This document shows positions 1-12,381 of a stretch of 64,000 nt of DNA, in pieces. The translations under genes were made by a program, and so were the position numbers. The DNA is from Selaginella tamariscina (Eukaryota; Streptophyta; Lycopodiopsida; Selaginellales; Selaginellaceae), in assembly GCA_003024785.1 (NCBI GenBank), contig PUQB01000812.1:1-64000 (forward strand). Direction: 5' to 3'. Under the pieces are notes generated by a model. That model had not been told where the DNA came from and did no database searches. It worked only from the letters and a program-made list of their open reading frames with translations. Each line of letters opens with the position of its first letter. Position 1 is the stretch's first letter.

Positions 1-1832
1 GGAGAGGTGGGGCTGCTGTTGTTAATCTGTAGTTTGCCATCAATCACCAAATCAGCCAAGACTCCATCTCCTCCATCGTTGTTCCATTTAAAGGCTTTAA
101 CCATGTGAGCTTGAAATCGTTGTCTACATCCTTTATAGTAGATTGAACATATTATTTCAGCGTCTTACTAGGTTTCTTTGCAGACTTCTCTGAGGGCTCC
201 CCTTCACTTGTCTGCTTCTTCTTTAGTGTTCCTTTTGTAAACGATTCCATAATCCCCAACCATTTGGCAAAGATTTATCCTCGGGTAAGAAATCAACATC
301 ATCAAAAAGGATGTTTCCTCCCGCCCACATGGGCAAAATCAACTGTGTAATTTCTTCAACTCTCTGAAAAAAAAGAAGACATTAATATACTGGCGAGATA
401 AATCCCGCCAATACAATTTACTTACCCGGTATTTGACATTGTTCTTTCCATGTAGTAGCTCTTTGTGGTCGCCCAAGAGTTTCCCACATGGATCGCGTGT
501 GTTTGAACTTTCCCATATTTTGCTGTTGTAATGGTTGGTGTCGGCAGCGTCCCATTCCGCCGATAACTTATGGTACTGCTTGATTGTGAGATTCGCTTAG
601 TTAAAAACGCCGATCTTTTTGTCAGCTTCTCACGGGTATGCTCGGAAAGTTTTGTTGCCATCATTCCTTTATTGTGTTCATCGAGAAGTTGTTGGGCTGC
701 CGTTATTGTGTGCTGTCCATTAATAATGTAGAACTTAATTGATTTTTTATTCTCCATCTGGATCTTCGTGATTTGTTCTAGTGTTGTCATCCACACTTTC
801 TCAGTGCCTTTCTTTCTTTCATAGTATGGGCACAAAACAGCATTATGTGGAATGGTGTAAGAATTGTCGTCCTTCATCTTCTCCATGAGCTCAGCTACAC
901 GTTCTTGGTTGAGTGGCTTGCAATTGAAGTTTGGGTTGACGCTACAATACTTAATCCTACACTCGTAAATCATATCATCCAACATCATTTCCTTATGGCT
1001 TATTGCAACATGGGATGCCACAGGTGCAGCTGATAAAACGACAGATGATTTTCTTTTGTGATCCGATTCAACATGTGTAATCCTTGACTGTAGCTGTTCT
1101 AATGTTTCGGCACACTCTTCCAGCTCCCGAAGATTCCTAAACAAATAGAACGTGATCTATAAAGAACCTGGGACCGAGCCACCCTCTTAATCTCCCTAAT
1201 GATGTCACTGTGTTATTTTCAATAAGAAGAGGGACGATTGCTTCACTTGTGGATGTTATGTATTGTGAAGCAATATCTACTAAGAATACACTTACTTGAT
1301 GAGTATTGAGATCTAATTGGATCCCCTCCATAGATGGGCTTTCGTTGAGTTGAAGAAGAACTCCATAGTCAACATCATTAGTGAAAACATGAACGTCATT
1401 ATTTACAAGTCAACAAAACCACCTGAGATTAATGTCGTAACTGGTGACCTCTTGGATGGAACAAGGCATATGTGTCGAGCATTGTCCAATCTGGATTCGC
1501 AGCCTGCTTTTGAGTGCTTGACTAGTAAATCTACTTTTCATTATTTTGTTTATCTACATGATGTGACAAAGGTTAGTTTGACAGCAACCATGGTTGCTTC
1601 AATGTGCTTCCCGTTTATTTTAAAATATGGCCAAGTTGATTCCAGAATTCCCCTGCCCATTTCATCTCCTCCTCTTGTCTTAAATGTCACCTCAATTCCA
1701 CATCTAAATACAAAAATGATTAGTTCTTCAAGCACATATCCGAGTATAATAGATTTTATTTTAATTCTTACCTAAATTTAACGACAACTCCATACTAATG
1801 ACTGAATTTCCTTGTTTGATCAAATTGTCCTT
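1..1832 (-). pseudogene. ParB-like/methyltransferase-like element gene, copy 1 (3' part outside window)
   Basis: Intron-containing gene of unknown role. The first recognisable exon (about 1,832-1,783) encodes a short Ser-rich leader; the next, from about 1,740, encodes a conserved N-terminal domain of about 200 residues. The open stretch 1,144-422 contains the ParB-like part, with VNPNFN, the helix PLNQERVAELMEKMKDD, and the core IINGQHTITAAQ, which resembles the G-Q-H-R/T-x-x-A motif of ParB/sulfiredoxin-type folds. A downstream intron (about 363-423) contains a copy of the palindrome. Exons then continue through a Lys-rich linker to base 1, where the window cuts the gene. Several frame breaks interrupt it, so it looks decayed. 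Assignment to the ParB/Srx fold rests on motif recognition only. Confidence 0.6.
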
Positions 1833-1969
1833 CTGCACAATAATACACTATGAATATAATTTATATAAAAACGCACACACACTTGTATAAACCCGAATAA
1901 ACAAAAATAATACATTGATAAATTCATATACACACTTCTTTGTCTCAGAGAGAAGTGGATGGGATTGAT

Positions 1970-2051
1970 TGTCCAAAGCTCACATTTGTGCTAGTGCAAA
2001 AGATTGATAACATTTGGTTTTAGAACCACCACAAATGTGAATTTTGGACAG
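1970..2051. repeat. Foldback hairpin, copy 1
   Basis: Arms of about 22 bases (GTCCAAAGCTCACATTTGTG and its complement at 2,030-2,051, with two mismatches) flank a 40-base loop. The same hairpin sits at the same place beside the array in both outer modules of copy 2. Confidence 0.75.
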
Positions 2052-2159
2052 TTTCACATAGTTTACTGGCTTTTACTCAAAATATTATGATAAGATAATA
2101 GAAGTAAATAACATGAGATAAATAACTTATATATACTAATACACATATACATTCACATG

Positions 2160-3085
2160 AAAGGGGTTGCGAGATTAATCTCGCCACCCCTTCTATGCCT
2201 TCTAAAAAAGTGGGCGGATTAATTTCACCACCCTTCTCGATCCCCTGAATGGGTGTTTAATCCCGCACACCCTTCTCGATCTCAGAGAGAACTGGGCGGG
2301 ATTTATTTGGTCCACCCTTCAAGTGATCAAGAAGAGTGGCGGGATTAATCTTGCCCACCATGGAAGGGATGGTGGAATTAATCTCGCCACCCTTCTCAGT
2401 CCTCTGAATTGGTGTGTGGTAACCCTTTTCCGTCTCAAACAGAAGTGTCGGGATTGATTTGGTTCACCAATGCAGGAGACAGAGAAGGGTGGCGGGATTA
2501 ATCCGCCACCCCTTCTATGCCTGATGAGCGGGATTAATCCCGCCCATGACATTCTCATATGGATAATGGCATTTGGCGGGATTAATCCCGCCCCACATTC
2601 ATTAAGACATAAAGGGTGGTAAGATTAATCCCGCCATCCCTTTCATGCCCGATGAAGGGAATTACTCCTCCACCACTTTCACACTTCCTCGAAGAGTTGG
2701 CGGGATTAATCCCGCCACCAGGCATGGAAGGGTTGGCAGAATTAATCCCGCCACTTATGACTTGCGTGAAGGGCGGCGGGATTAATCCCGCCGCTCATGA
2801 CCTGCGTGAAGGGCGGCGGGATTAATCCTGCAGCCCATGAAGCTAACCAAAGAGCAGCATGATTAATCCTGCCGCCCTTTCGTAAATCCTGCACACACAC
2901 ACATATGTATGGTCGGCAAGATTAATCCCGCCACCCTCTGCACCCCGCCGCCCTCCACACATGCCATGGGCGGCGGGATTAATCCCGCTGCCCATGAGGC
3001 TAACCAAAGAGCCTACATGAAGGGCAGCGAGATTAATCCCGTTGCTCTTTGGTTAATCCCGTTGCTCTTTGGTTAATCCCGCGCA
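2160..3085. repeat. Palindrome array, outer, copy 1
   Basis: Array of GGCGGGATTAATCCCGCC and variants (for example 2,574-2,591, 2,699-2,716 and 2,776-2,793), spaced by short GC-rich linkers such as CACCCTTCTC and CATGACCTGCGTGAAGG. The linkers differ from those of the inner array. No gene is supported; the apparent reading frames are by-products of the repeat. Confidence 0.9.
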
Positions 3086-3742
3086 CACACAAATATATAT
3101 GCATATGTATATATAGGAATGTGTGAAGATGAACAAACACATATATATGTATATGTATATATAGGAGTGTGCGTGTGTGCTAGAGATAGAAAAATCAATA
3201 AGATTATACAGATACAAACACAGATATACGCTGTATATAGTGATCAACCTTAAAGAAAACTTAATCTATATGTATATATATATATATATGGATATGTATA
3301 TCATGTGTGCGTGTGTGTGCTAAATAAATTAAATTATACAGATACATACACACATGTATATGTATATGTATATACAGGAGTGTGCATGTGTGTGCCAGAG
3401 ATAAATAAATCAATAAAATTATACAGATACATACACACATATGTATGTATATGTATATATGTATATTGTGTGTGTGTGCTAAATAAATTAAATTATACAG
3501 ATATATACACACATGTATATGTATATGTATATACAGGAGTGTGCATGTGTGTGCCAGAGATAAATAAATCAATAAAATTATACAGATACATACACACATA
3601 TGTATGTATATGTATATATGTATATTGTGTGTGTATGCTAAATAAATTAAATTATACAGATACACACATATATATATGTATATGTATATGTATATACAAG
3701 AGTGTGCATGTGTGTGCCAGAAATAGATAAATTAATAAAATT

Positions 3743-3776
<34 letters not shown>

Positions 3777-4030
3777 GTGTGTGTGTGTGTGTATAGGAGT
3801 GTGCGTGTGTGTGCGAGAGATACATAAATAAATTAAACTATACAGATAAACACACACACACACACACATATATGTAAATACAAATATATGTATATGTGTA
3901 TGTATATACAAGAGTGTGCGTGTGTGTGCGAGAAATAGATAAATAAATTTTATTATTAAGATACACACACATATAAATGTTTATGTAAATATAGATAGAT
4001 AAATATACACAGGAGTGTGCGTGTGAGCAG
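3086..4030. repeat. TG/TA microsatellite block with a 160-bp tandem repeat, copy 1
   Basis: Low-complexity TG, TA and CA runs organised as a tandem repeat of about 160 bases marked by CTAAATAAATT at 3,319, 3,479 and 3,638. The long reading frames here on both strands are microsatellite artefacts. Confidence 0.9.
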
Positions 4031-6094
4031 TGATTAAATCCGTAGTCGAAAAATGCTACGGAAATGTTTAATTACTAATTTAATTACTAGTTTACTAATT
4101 ACTAATCTAGTTTAATTACTAATCTGTAGTATTTTTTTTACTATGCCATATATCACTGCATGTGAGAGAGAGATTTCACTTGTGTGAATGTGCTTTCAAA
4201 CCCTACTGCACTACCGCGCCATTTTGCGCCGCCACGCCTTTTGATAAAGAGATATATTGATCTATGGCACAGCCGCTCTATTGATCTATGGCGCAAGCGC
4301 TTTATCCCATTGATGTCGCCTCTGTCGTCTTTCTTCTTGAAACCCTAAGAATATACCTAAACCTTAAAAGGAATAAAATATATATTAACCCTAATTAAAT
4401 ATTCCTTTTAAGAATATACCTAAACCTTAAAAGGAATAAAATATATATTAACCCTAATTAAATATTCCTTTTAAGAATATACCTAAACCCTAAAAAGAAT
4501 AAAATATATATTGACTCAAAACGAATTATATTATCATAATTTTAAATTTGTGTGCGTGTGTGGGTGTGTGGGTGTATCACATACACCCAAAAAATATAAA
4601 TCATGCAGGGGTTTAATATATGTGTGTTTATGAGAGTGTTAAATTTTCACGTGTAGCAATACATATATACATACATATAATATTATACACAGACATACAT
4701 ATATAGTACATAATATTGTAACGTTAATACATATTATGGATCATGCATGGTGTGTATGTATGAGAGAAGAGAGACATACTACATATTATGGATCATGCAT
4801 GGTGTGTATGTATAAGAGAAGAGAGACAGTACATATTATGGATCATGCATGGTGTGTATGTTTGAGAGAAGAGAGACAGTACATATTATGGATCATGCAT
4901 GGTGTATATGTATGAGAAAAGAGAGAGTGTTAACAAATCAATTTCGTACACATTGCATATATTAGTACACATATATACATACACACGTGTATACACACAG
5001 ACATACATATATATTACATGTGTAAATTCAATGTGTTACATACACACAGACTGAGTATATATGGATCATACATGCGTTGAATATGATGTTTTTAATAAAG
5101 AAGCAACATATGGTTTAGGGTTTAAACCCAATGCAAATATTTTATTATTAAATTTTAATATTTGTATAAAAAGTCTATTATTTGTATATAAATACACAAG
5201 AAACACACATAAAGAATTGTTGATAGTCAAGTAGATAAATATAAAATCACAAATCATTCTACTGATTTGTCAATTAATTTAAAAAACTTCATTTTTAAGA
5301 ATGAAAATTATAATTTGCTCATATTTTAAGATTGTATGTATATATTTGAATTTTACCCAATTTTAACTTAAAATGACATAATGATATTAAAACACATTTG
5401 AAAGCAATCATAGCACATAATATATATATTAGTATAAAATCTTTATACTAATATAAACTAAATGCATGCACATTTTTCTAATTATTTAATATAAATTTAT
5501 TCTAAACACTAAACATATAAGTCCCAATGTAGAGTGTGTGTAATTATAAATATTTGGTTTTGGTTTTAAACTCTAAATCGTAAATACAAAGCTAGATGCT
5601 TTATTTATATCGTGATCCCTCATTGGCTTGTGCATGTGTGTGCATATGTGTCTCTGTAAGTGCTTCTAATGCATGTGCACGTGTATATATAAATTTTTGA
5701 TTGTGTTTATATATGTGTGCAAATGAAACATTGAATAATTAAGAAAATAATATTAATAAACACACTATGAACATATTTTAAATTATACATAATAATATAT
5801 CATTTTATCTAATATATAGTCATATATAGTTTTAATAATATATATTAATTTAATATTGATAATAAGGTTTAACATTGGAATATTCTTGAAATAATAAGAA
5901 ATTAATTGAGAAAATCCCATTAATATATACAAATGTAGAACAAGTACTGAAATAATTAACTAAATTAATTATGATAATCATGTTTAATATTGAAATATTC
6001 TTGGAATAATAAGAAAATAATAAAGAATATCCCATCAATATAAAGAAATCTAGATTAATTACTCGAGTAATTAAGAAAATGATATTAATATACA
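4031..6094. repeat. AT-rich, gene-free stretch with short tandem repeats, copy 1
   Basis: Holds three units of a 63-base repeat (AAGAATATACCTAAACCTTA at 4,347, 4,410 and 4,473), four units of a 50-base repeat (ACATATTATGGATCATGCAT at 4,729, 4,781, 4,831 and 4,881), then an AT-rich block whose last 330 bases recur at 13,340-13,660. No gene is supported. The whole stretch is mirrored at 32,195-34,080. Confidence 0.85.
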
Positions 6095-6099
6095 CACTA

Positions 6100-7059
6100 T
6101 GTCATAGTTTTACTATGACTCGACCCTTTATTTTGGGGTTTAACTGTTGCTACTTACCGAGTTGTGTGACGGACCCTAGATGTAGTAGGAAACAGGCCCG
6201 TTTAGTGCACTTGGGTATATAGTGATGTCCGGCCGGGTGTCATTAGGTATTTGCAGGAAACTCTAGGCGAAGCTAGAACTTACCTTCTAGAAACTCTCCC
6301 CTGTTTTGACGTTCCAAGTTAGGGTTTGCAAAGTATAGCTTGTCAAAATAAGGGTTAGGGACACCCCTAGGGTTGACCTAACCCTAGGGTTGCCCTAACC
6401 CCATGCCGGTTAGGTTTAGGGTTAGGTTAGGACAACCATTTTCTCTAAGGGTTGGCATTTCCATGCCAGCCCACTTACTCACTTAGGAAAACAGGGGGGG
6501 GGGGGGGTCTGTCACATAAATAAGGTAGAGTGTATGTAGTGAGGCTTCCTAGGTTCAAAAAGAGCTCATTAACCTCCTATCGGTGTAAGCTAAGCTTGTG
6601 TCATCAAGGCGCAACCCTTTGTTGTGCCGCCTTAACTTCCACACGATAGGAGTACGTCCCACCTTTGGGTTAGACTATCCTTATCGTTGGCAGGATCACG
6701 CCTTTGTGACGGGGGTACATTACTTCCAAGGAGTTAGTCAAATTCCTTGGCCCGAAAACCTACCCACACGCTCAAAGGCATTGCTCGAGTTCACATTCTG
6801 CAGATCTAGTGGTTGAGGCCTTGCTCTACCGCCTCAACCATGCTAAGCTAGGAACAATACCCGTAGCTCGGCTAGTCCGCATGTCTTGATTCACAAGGTG
6901 AGCCTTGTTTGTGGACTTAGTCAGCTAGGGGCTTAAGTTTCTAAGGGTTGGGTTCCTAATACAGATTACTTTACCAGATTCTGTGGGGTTTCCAGAGAGG
7001 GGATTCCAGGGTTGGCACTTGGCAAGCTGCCTTTGTGGCACCAGGTAAAAACTTTGACA
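6100..7059 (+). repeat. 5' LTR of the chromovirus
   Basis: 960 bases from TGTCATAG to TTGACA, matching 12,382-13,339 with scattered differences and small indels. Contains a telomere-like stretch (AACCCTAGGGTTG repeats, about 6,350-6,430) and a poly-G run of about 14 at 6,494. Confidence 0.9.
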
Positions 7060-7061
7060 AT

Positions 7062-7073
7062 TGGTATCAGAGC
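7062..7073 (+). promoter_or_regulatory. Primer binding site
   Basis: TGGTATCAGAGC two bases after the 5' LTR, the common plant retrotransposon PBS complementary to initiator Met tRNA. Confidence 0.85.
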
Positions 7074-7386
7074 AAGTTCTCAGTGGTCAGTAGGACTGCC
7101 TTAAGTCATAGGGTGTTTCAATGTTTAGATAACTCTAAATTCTTGATATACTCTAACGCTTTTGGTTGACATGTCTGTATTCTATGCAGAGAGTTTGATC
7201 CTGTGAGTTGTCAAACTTCAGAGAACACTTGCTTAGTGAGTTGGCGTGAGATTCTAGGTATGTCTGAAAGTCTTATGCTAGTTTAAGCTGATGTGTGTGG
7301 GTGTACAACATGTGCAGGGTGTTTCCAACTTTACATTGGGAATATTCCTAGCGTATTCTTTGAGTGTTGCAACTAGGGTTCAATAC

Positions 7387-8496
7387 GATGAGCAAAAGAA
7401 AGCAACTAGAGGGTTGTTGCAGAGGTTCAAAATGAGGAGATGGATGAGGCTGATCTAGGTCGACCCCCTAGAGTTAGACAACGACCTGGTTGGCGAGAAA
7501 TAATAATGGATGCCTGAATGAACTTTGAGGGGATATTTTGGGGTTGAATGACCGAATAATGTTGCCGTTCGATTCTGACGAATACTGCAGTGCTAGATGT
7601 TTTGCAACTAGACACACGGAAAAAGAAAAAGAAGCATGACTCAGAGTCAGGTTTCTCTGAGTCAGATTCTTCGACGGAAGTAGGTGGTGGAAGTCCCAAT
7701 AAATTCAAATCGGTAAAGCCTTCGGATTTCATGGGTTCAAAGGATTACAAAGTTTTGAATGACTGGTTGTATGATATGGAAAGCTATTTCGAGGCTACTT
7801 CCGTGAGAAAGACAGAAAAGGTTGCATGTGCCAAGTAGTTTCTTAAAGGAGAAGCTAAGACTTGGTGGCGAATTGTTGAAGGTGAACGTGGATACCAAAA
7901 CAGCTGGAAACACATGAAAAGGGAGATCAAAAAGCAATATATGCCGAATGATCTCGGTTTGCGATTGCATACTGACTTGGCACTTTGTCAATAGGGAGTT
8001 CGGGGAAGTCCAAAGGACCATGTTTATCGATTTGAAAGTGTACGGCGATTGGTGTCAAATATGAGCGATGATGAAGCTCGAAGTTGCTTCATGGCTAGCT
8101 TGAATGAGAGGATGCGAAGGGAAATCTTAAGGTACAAGCCAACAAGCTATTGAGAATGTCAAGAGGCAGCTCAAAAGGTTGCTTATGGCATGTCGTTAAA
8201 GGACTTGTACAAAGGGGAGGAAGTAAAACCTAAATCGAGGAGGTTTCCTCCAAAGTCTGGGTTCAAAAGGTTTAATAGGCAACCAGATCAATCACCATCG
8301 AATCGAAATGCAAGTCCCTTTGTTGGTAGTTCTAAGTTTCCGGATACATCAAGACCCATCGGATCTGGGAAACCGTTAACGTTACCACCACCTCAACAGG
8401 TCAAGGGCTCGCTCCAAAGTCTGCTCCCTCGTAATCCGCAGGCGGGGTCGTGAATGTTATAATTGTAACAAGCCTGGTCATTTTGCTAAAGAATGT
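7387..8496 (+). pseudogene. gag: gag of the chromovirus
   Basis: Capsid-type region (for example FLKGEAKTWWRIVEGE and the following helices, 7,838-8,180) and a basic linker (FPPKSGFKRFNRQP), ending in a CCHC zinc knuckle CYNCNKPGHFAKEC at 8,455-8,496. In-frame stops (near 7,836, 7,994, 8,152 and 8,450) break it. Confidence 0.8.
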
Positions 8497-8499
8497 CCG

Positions 8500-9330
8500 G
8501 CACCTTCACAACAATTGGACATTTCAAGGCGATGGTAGAAGAGGAAGTTGCTGAACCAGAAACGCTTGAAGATCCGGAAGATGAGTCAGAAGAGGTAATG
8601 TTGTGCCAGACACAACCTGCCTTATTCGCTATTCAAGACAAAACTGACCCTTTGCTATATTTGACAGGAAGGATACGAGGGGACCGAGTCCAATGATGAT
8701 CGATACTGGAGCAACATACAACTTCATATCGACTAGTCTAGCTCGTCGATTGAATTTGGATGTAATAAAGATGTGTGAAATAAAGATCAATTTTGGCAAA
8801 GGTTCTCAAAATACTAATAATATAGCAAGGGCTGTCCAAATCAAAGATTGGAAGGCTAAGCTAGACTTAGTTGTCTTGAATATGACGGGGTTTGACTTTG
8901 TTTTGGGTATGGAATGGTTCCATAAACATGTAATTGAAATGAGGGGTTCCGGAGATAATCGAATCACGCTTGCAGCAATAAAAGACATTAGAAGACGCTC
9001 AAAATGGAAACGCTAACTGATAAGGATTGGAATCCTATGTTCCTTACCTTAACTCAGTTGCGTAAGCAGTTAGACATCGGGAACGTGTGTTTCTTGCAAT
9101 GGTTTTGGATACTGGTGAAGTCAAAATAGGAGATGGTCAAGATTTCCTGAACCTATTTTGGAAGTCTTGAACATGTTTAAGGATGTGTTGCCGGAAGACT
9201 TGCCGCCTGAGTTACCTCCACGTCGAGCTGTGGACCACAGATAGAGATTTTGCCAGGTTCGTCTCCACCGGCAAGAGCCCCATATCGGTTGAATCCTCAA
9301 GAGTTGTAGAATTGAAGAGACAGCTGACGA
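8500..9330 (+). pseudogene. Protease region of the chromovirus pol
   Basis: MIDTGATYNFIS (about 8,696-8,731) is the aspartic protease active site, and FVLGMEWFHKH (8,899-8,931) the C-terminal part. The linker to reverse transcriptase (9,000-9,330) is frame-shifted. Confidence 0.8.
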
Positions 9331-9990
9331 ATTGATTGGTCGAGGACACATTCGACCTAGTCGATCGCCGTATGGTGCACCTATCTTGTTTGTAATGAAA
9401 AAGGATGGTACGATGCGAATGTGTGTGGACTATCGAGCACTGAACGCGATAACTATCAAAAAATAAGTACCTCTTCCACGAGTGGACGACTTATTTGATA
9501 GGCTATCGAAAGCAAAGTATTTTCAAGAATAACTTGAGGTCTGGGTACCATCAGATTCGGGTAGCAGAGAATGACATTGAAAGACCGCTTTTCGAACGCG
9601 TTATGGATCATTTGAGTTTCTAGTCTTGCCATTCGGATTGTGCAATGCTCCAGCAACTTTTTGCACAATGATGGATGATGTGTTTAGAGACTATCTAGAC
9701 GAGTTCGTAGTGGTGTATATTGATGACATTCTGGTTTTCAGTTCAACAATTGAGGAACATGTGGAACACTTAGAAAGTGTTTCAGAGGTTGAGGAGAACC
9801 AGTTGTATGCTAAAGAAAGCAAGTGCGCATTTGGTCAAACCAAGATAGATTTCTTGGGACACTTGATCTCAGTGGGAAGGTTGCCATGGACCCAAAGAAA
9901 ATTCAAGCTATTACCAGTGGATGATTTAAAAGACGTGCATGAAGTTAGATCATTTCTTGGTCTGAAGGGTATTACCGAAGATTCATAAAG
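9331..9990 (+). pseudogene. Reverse transcriptase of the chromovirus pol
   Basis: Gypsy RT blocks in order: [33 protein letters not shown] followed by a stop, a frame-shifted block, FGLCNAPATFCTMM, the catalytic YIDDILVFS at 9,716-9,742 intact, and KCAFGQTKIDFLGHLIS. At least two frame breaks (9,465-9,620) separate the halves. Confidence 0.85.
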
Positions 9991-10029
9991 GTTACTCGAG
10001 AATAGCCCCATTGACAGATCTTACGAAAG

Positions 10030-10485
10030 AACATTCCATGGCATTGGACTCCAGAGTGCCAACGTGCGTTCGTCAAACTCAAAGAGGCTATCTCTTCTGA
10101 GCCAGTTTTGCAGTTGCCCATCTTTGAAGATCCCTTTGAAGTAGAATGTGACGCTTCCGACTTTGCAATTGGTGGTGTATTGCAACAAAAGGACATCCAG
10201 TGTCCTTTTCTCGAAAAAGTTAGATGCCGCGCAAACTCGATGGCCTACTCACGAAAAGGAGATGTATGCTATTGTTGCTTCCTTGGAGTATTGGCGTCAT
10301 TATCTTCCAAGTCATGGCACTGTGGTTTGGACAGATAGTGTAACTCTAAGGTATTTTGAAACGCAGCCGAAGCTATCGCCAAAGTATGCTAGATGGCAGC
10401 AGAAGTTGGCACGATTCAGCCTGAAATCAGACATAAGGCGGGAAAGGACAATGTGGTAGCTGATGCACTCAGTAGAAAGGGTCAT
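10030..10485 (+). pseudogene. RNase H domain of the chromovirus pol
   Basis: VECDASDFAIGGVLQQ (10,141-10,188) and VVWTDSVTLRYF (10,321-10,356) carry the acidic residues expected, and NVVADALSRK ends the domain. One frame change occurs near 10,205. Confidence 0.8.
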
Positions 10486-10639
10486 CTTCGTATTATGTCA
10501 GCACCCGTGTCAACTTTGGTGGATGAATTTGTGACGGCGTATCCTCAGGACAAGTTTGCCAAGGAGGCTTTAGCCTGGTGGCAAAGAGGAAACAAGTTCA
10601 TCAATTACGAAGAGATGGTAATATTCCAGCAGGAATAGA

Positions 10640-11840
10640 AAGTCGATGGATGCACTCAAACAGGCCCATTTTGCGTACAGATGGAGTTCTTTATTATAAA
10701 GAAAAGAGACTCTATGTTCCAGAAGGGACATGGAGGGAGAGGCTGTTAAGAGAGCATCACGATGTTCCTTTGGCAGGACATGGTGGAAGGCATAAGACGT
10801 TGGCTTTGTTGAAACAGGGATTCTATTGGCCGGGTATGATAGACGATGTTGCCAAGTATGTCAAGACATGCCCCACATGTCAACAAGTGAAGAGTCGTTG
10901 CAAAAACGAGCTGGGAAGTTGCAGTATACCGATTCCAGAGCGGCCATTTCAAAGTGTTACTTTGGACTTTATCATGGGATTGCCAAAATCTTTGTTTTAA
11001 TGCTTTATGGTGGTAGTCGATCGATTTTTAAAGGTTGCTCATTTCATTCCAATGTAGAGATAGTGAATGCAATTCAAGCAGCAAAATTGTTCTCCACGAA
11101 GTCATAAGAGTGCACGGGCTACCGGAAACGATGATCTCAGATCGGGATCCTCGATTTACGGGCAAGTTTTGGGGAACATTGTTTAAGCAATTTGGTACGA
11201 TGCTAAGTTCAATATAGCCTACCATCTGCAAACTGATGGTCAAACGGAGAGGGTGAAACGACAAGTCGAGGATATCTCAGATGCTATGTTCAAAATGATC
11301 AACTTGATTGGGCTAACACTTGGATATGGCTGAGATATGTTACAATAACTCGACACACACAGCGATCGGATGTAGCCCGATGGAAGTGTTAATGGGAATA
11401 AGGTGGTATTCCTTAAGTATGGTGTTACCAAAACGATGTCAATCGAGTTTCTCTGTAGTGAATTCACTGGACAGTTGTATCGGACATGGGAAGCTGCTCG
11501 TCAAGCGATGGCTGCAGCATAGGAAAGGTATCGTCAGTAGTACGATAAACATCGGCGGGATGTAGAGTATCAGGTTGGGGATATGGTATTGTTGAGTACC
11601 AAAAACCTAAAGGTTCCAACAACTCTTTCGAGGAAGTTTCTATCGCACTACATAGGTCCATACAAGGTGGTGAAGCGAGTAGGGAAAGTGGCTTATGGGT
11701 TAGATCTTCCTCCAGAGTTGGAACAATACACAATGTGTTTCATGTCAACTTGCTTGAGCCATTCCACAAGAATGAGAAACATCCACATAGATATCATAGT
11801 TTATGTCCACCTCTAGAGTTAGTTGGTGAGGAGAAAGAAT
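10640..11840 (+). pseudogene. Integrase of the chromovirus pol
   Basis: HHCC zinc domain: LREHHDVPLAGHGGRHK then CPTCQQ (10,745-10,888). Core: LDFIMGLPKS (10,963-10,992), MISDRDPRFTGKFW (11,131-11,172) and TDGQTERVKRQ (11,233-11,265) give the D, D and E. C-terminal GPYKVVKRVGKVAYGLDLP follows at 11,658-11,715. Frame breaks near 11,000, 11,060, 11,215 and 11,450. Confidence 0.8.
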
Positions 11841-11844
11841 TCGA

Positions 11845-11968
11845 AGTTGAGGCGATATTAAAGGGGCGAAACATTTATGAACGGCAAAAACGTAAATGTG
11901 AATATCTTGTTAAGTGGAAAGGGTACCTGACATGCGAATCGACATGGGAACCATTGGAGAATCTGTAG
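11845..11968 (+). pseudogene. Chromodomain at the end of chromovirus integrase
   Basis: EYLVKWKGYLTCESTWEPL, with the aromatic residues of a chromodomain (Y, W, W). In chromoviruses this guides integration to modified chromatin. Open in frame and followed by a stop at 11,967. Confidence 0.85.
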
Positions 11969-12367
11969 AACGCGATGGAGTTGAATGAGTTTGAGGCGAG
12001 GTCTCAAACTGATTAAGAAATAAAGTTATTTCTTCTTAACCTAGGGGCCAACAACAACATTAACTAGAGGCCTCCATATAAATTCTAGTTAACTAAAGAA
12101 ATTAACTAACTTGTTGTTTGTGTCGGGTGACAGACTTTGTAGACGTGCAAAAGGTCTCCAAATGACTTCTTGTCGCAGGTGGTACTTCCAGCTGAGTTCT
12201 CGCTCAGTGAACGACGGTTTGAAGTATTGGCTTTGCGTAATGCAAGGGGGGTAATAAAACTTGTGAACTTTTGTGACTCCATAGAGTGATTAGCGTTAGT
12301 TTTTAATTAATTTTTCCTAACCTAGTCTAGTCTTGGAGTTAGACGTCAACGAGACGTTGACATTTTC

Positions 12368-12381
12368 AAAGGCGGGGAGTG
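12368..12381 (+). promoter_or_regulatory. Polypurine tract
   Basis: AAAGGCGGGGAGTG immediately before the 3' LTR, the usual site for plus-strand priming. The 400 bases before it (11,969-12,367) hold no recognised gene. Confidence 0.7.

Noticed and set aside
2319..2825. Small proteins rich in GLIPP repeats over the palindrome arrays
   Set aside because: The frames are translations of the palindrome repeat in different phases and occur on both strands of every array.
3053..3968. Long open frames on both strands in the microsatellite blocks (also at 34.1-34.7, 38.4-39.0 and 61.3-61.5 kb)
   Set aside because: They translate to TY/CV/HI dipeptide runs from TG/TA/CA repeats and have no domain.
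6598..6816. A conserved ORF repeated at 12,884-13,114
   Set aside because: Both lie at the same place in the two LTRs; the shared frame is due to LTR identity, with indels between them.
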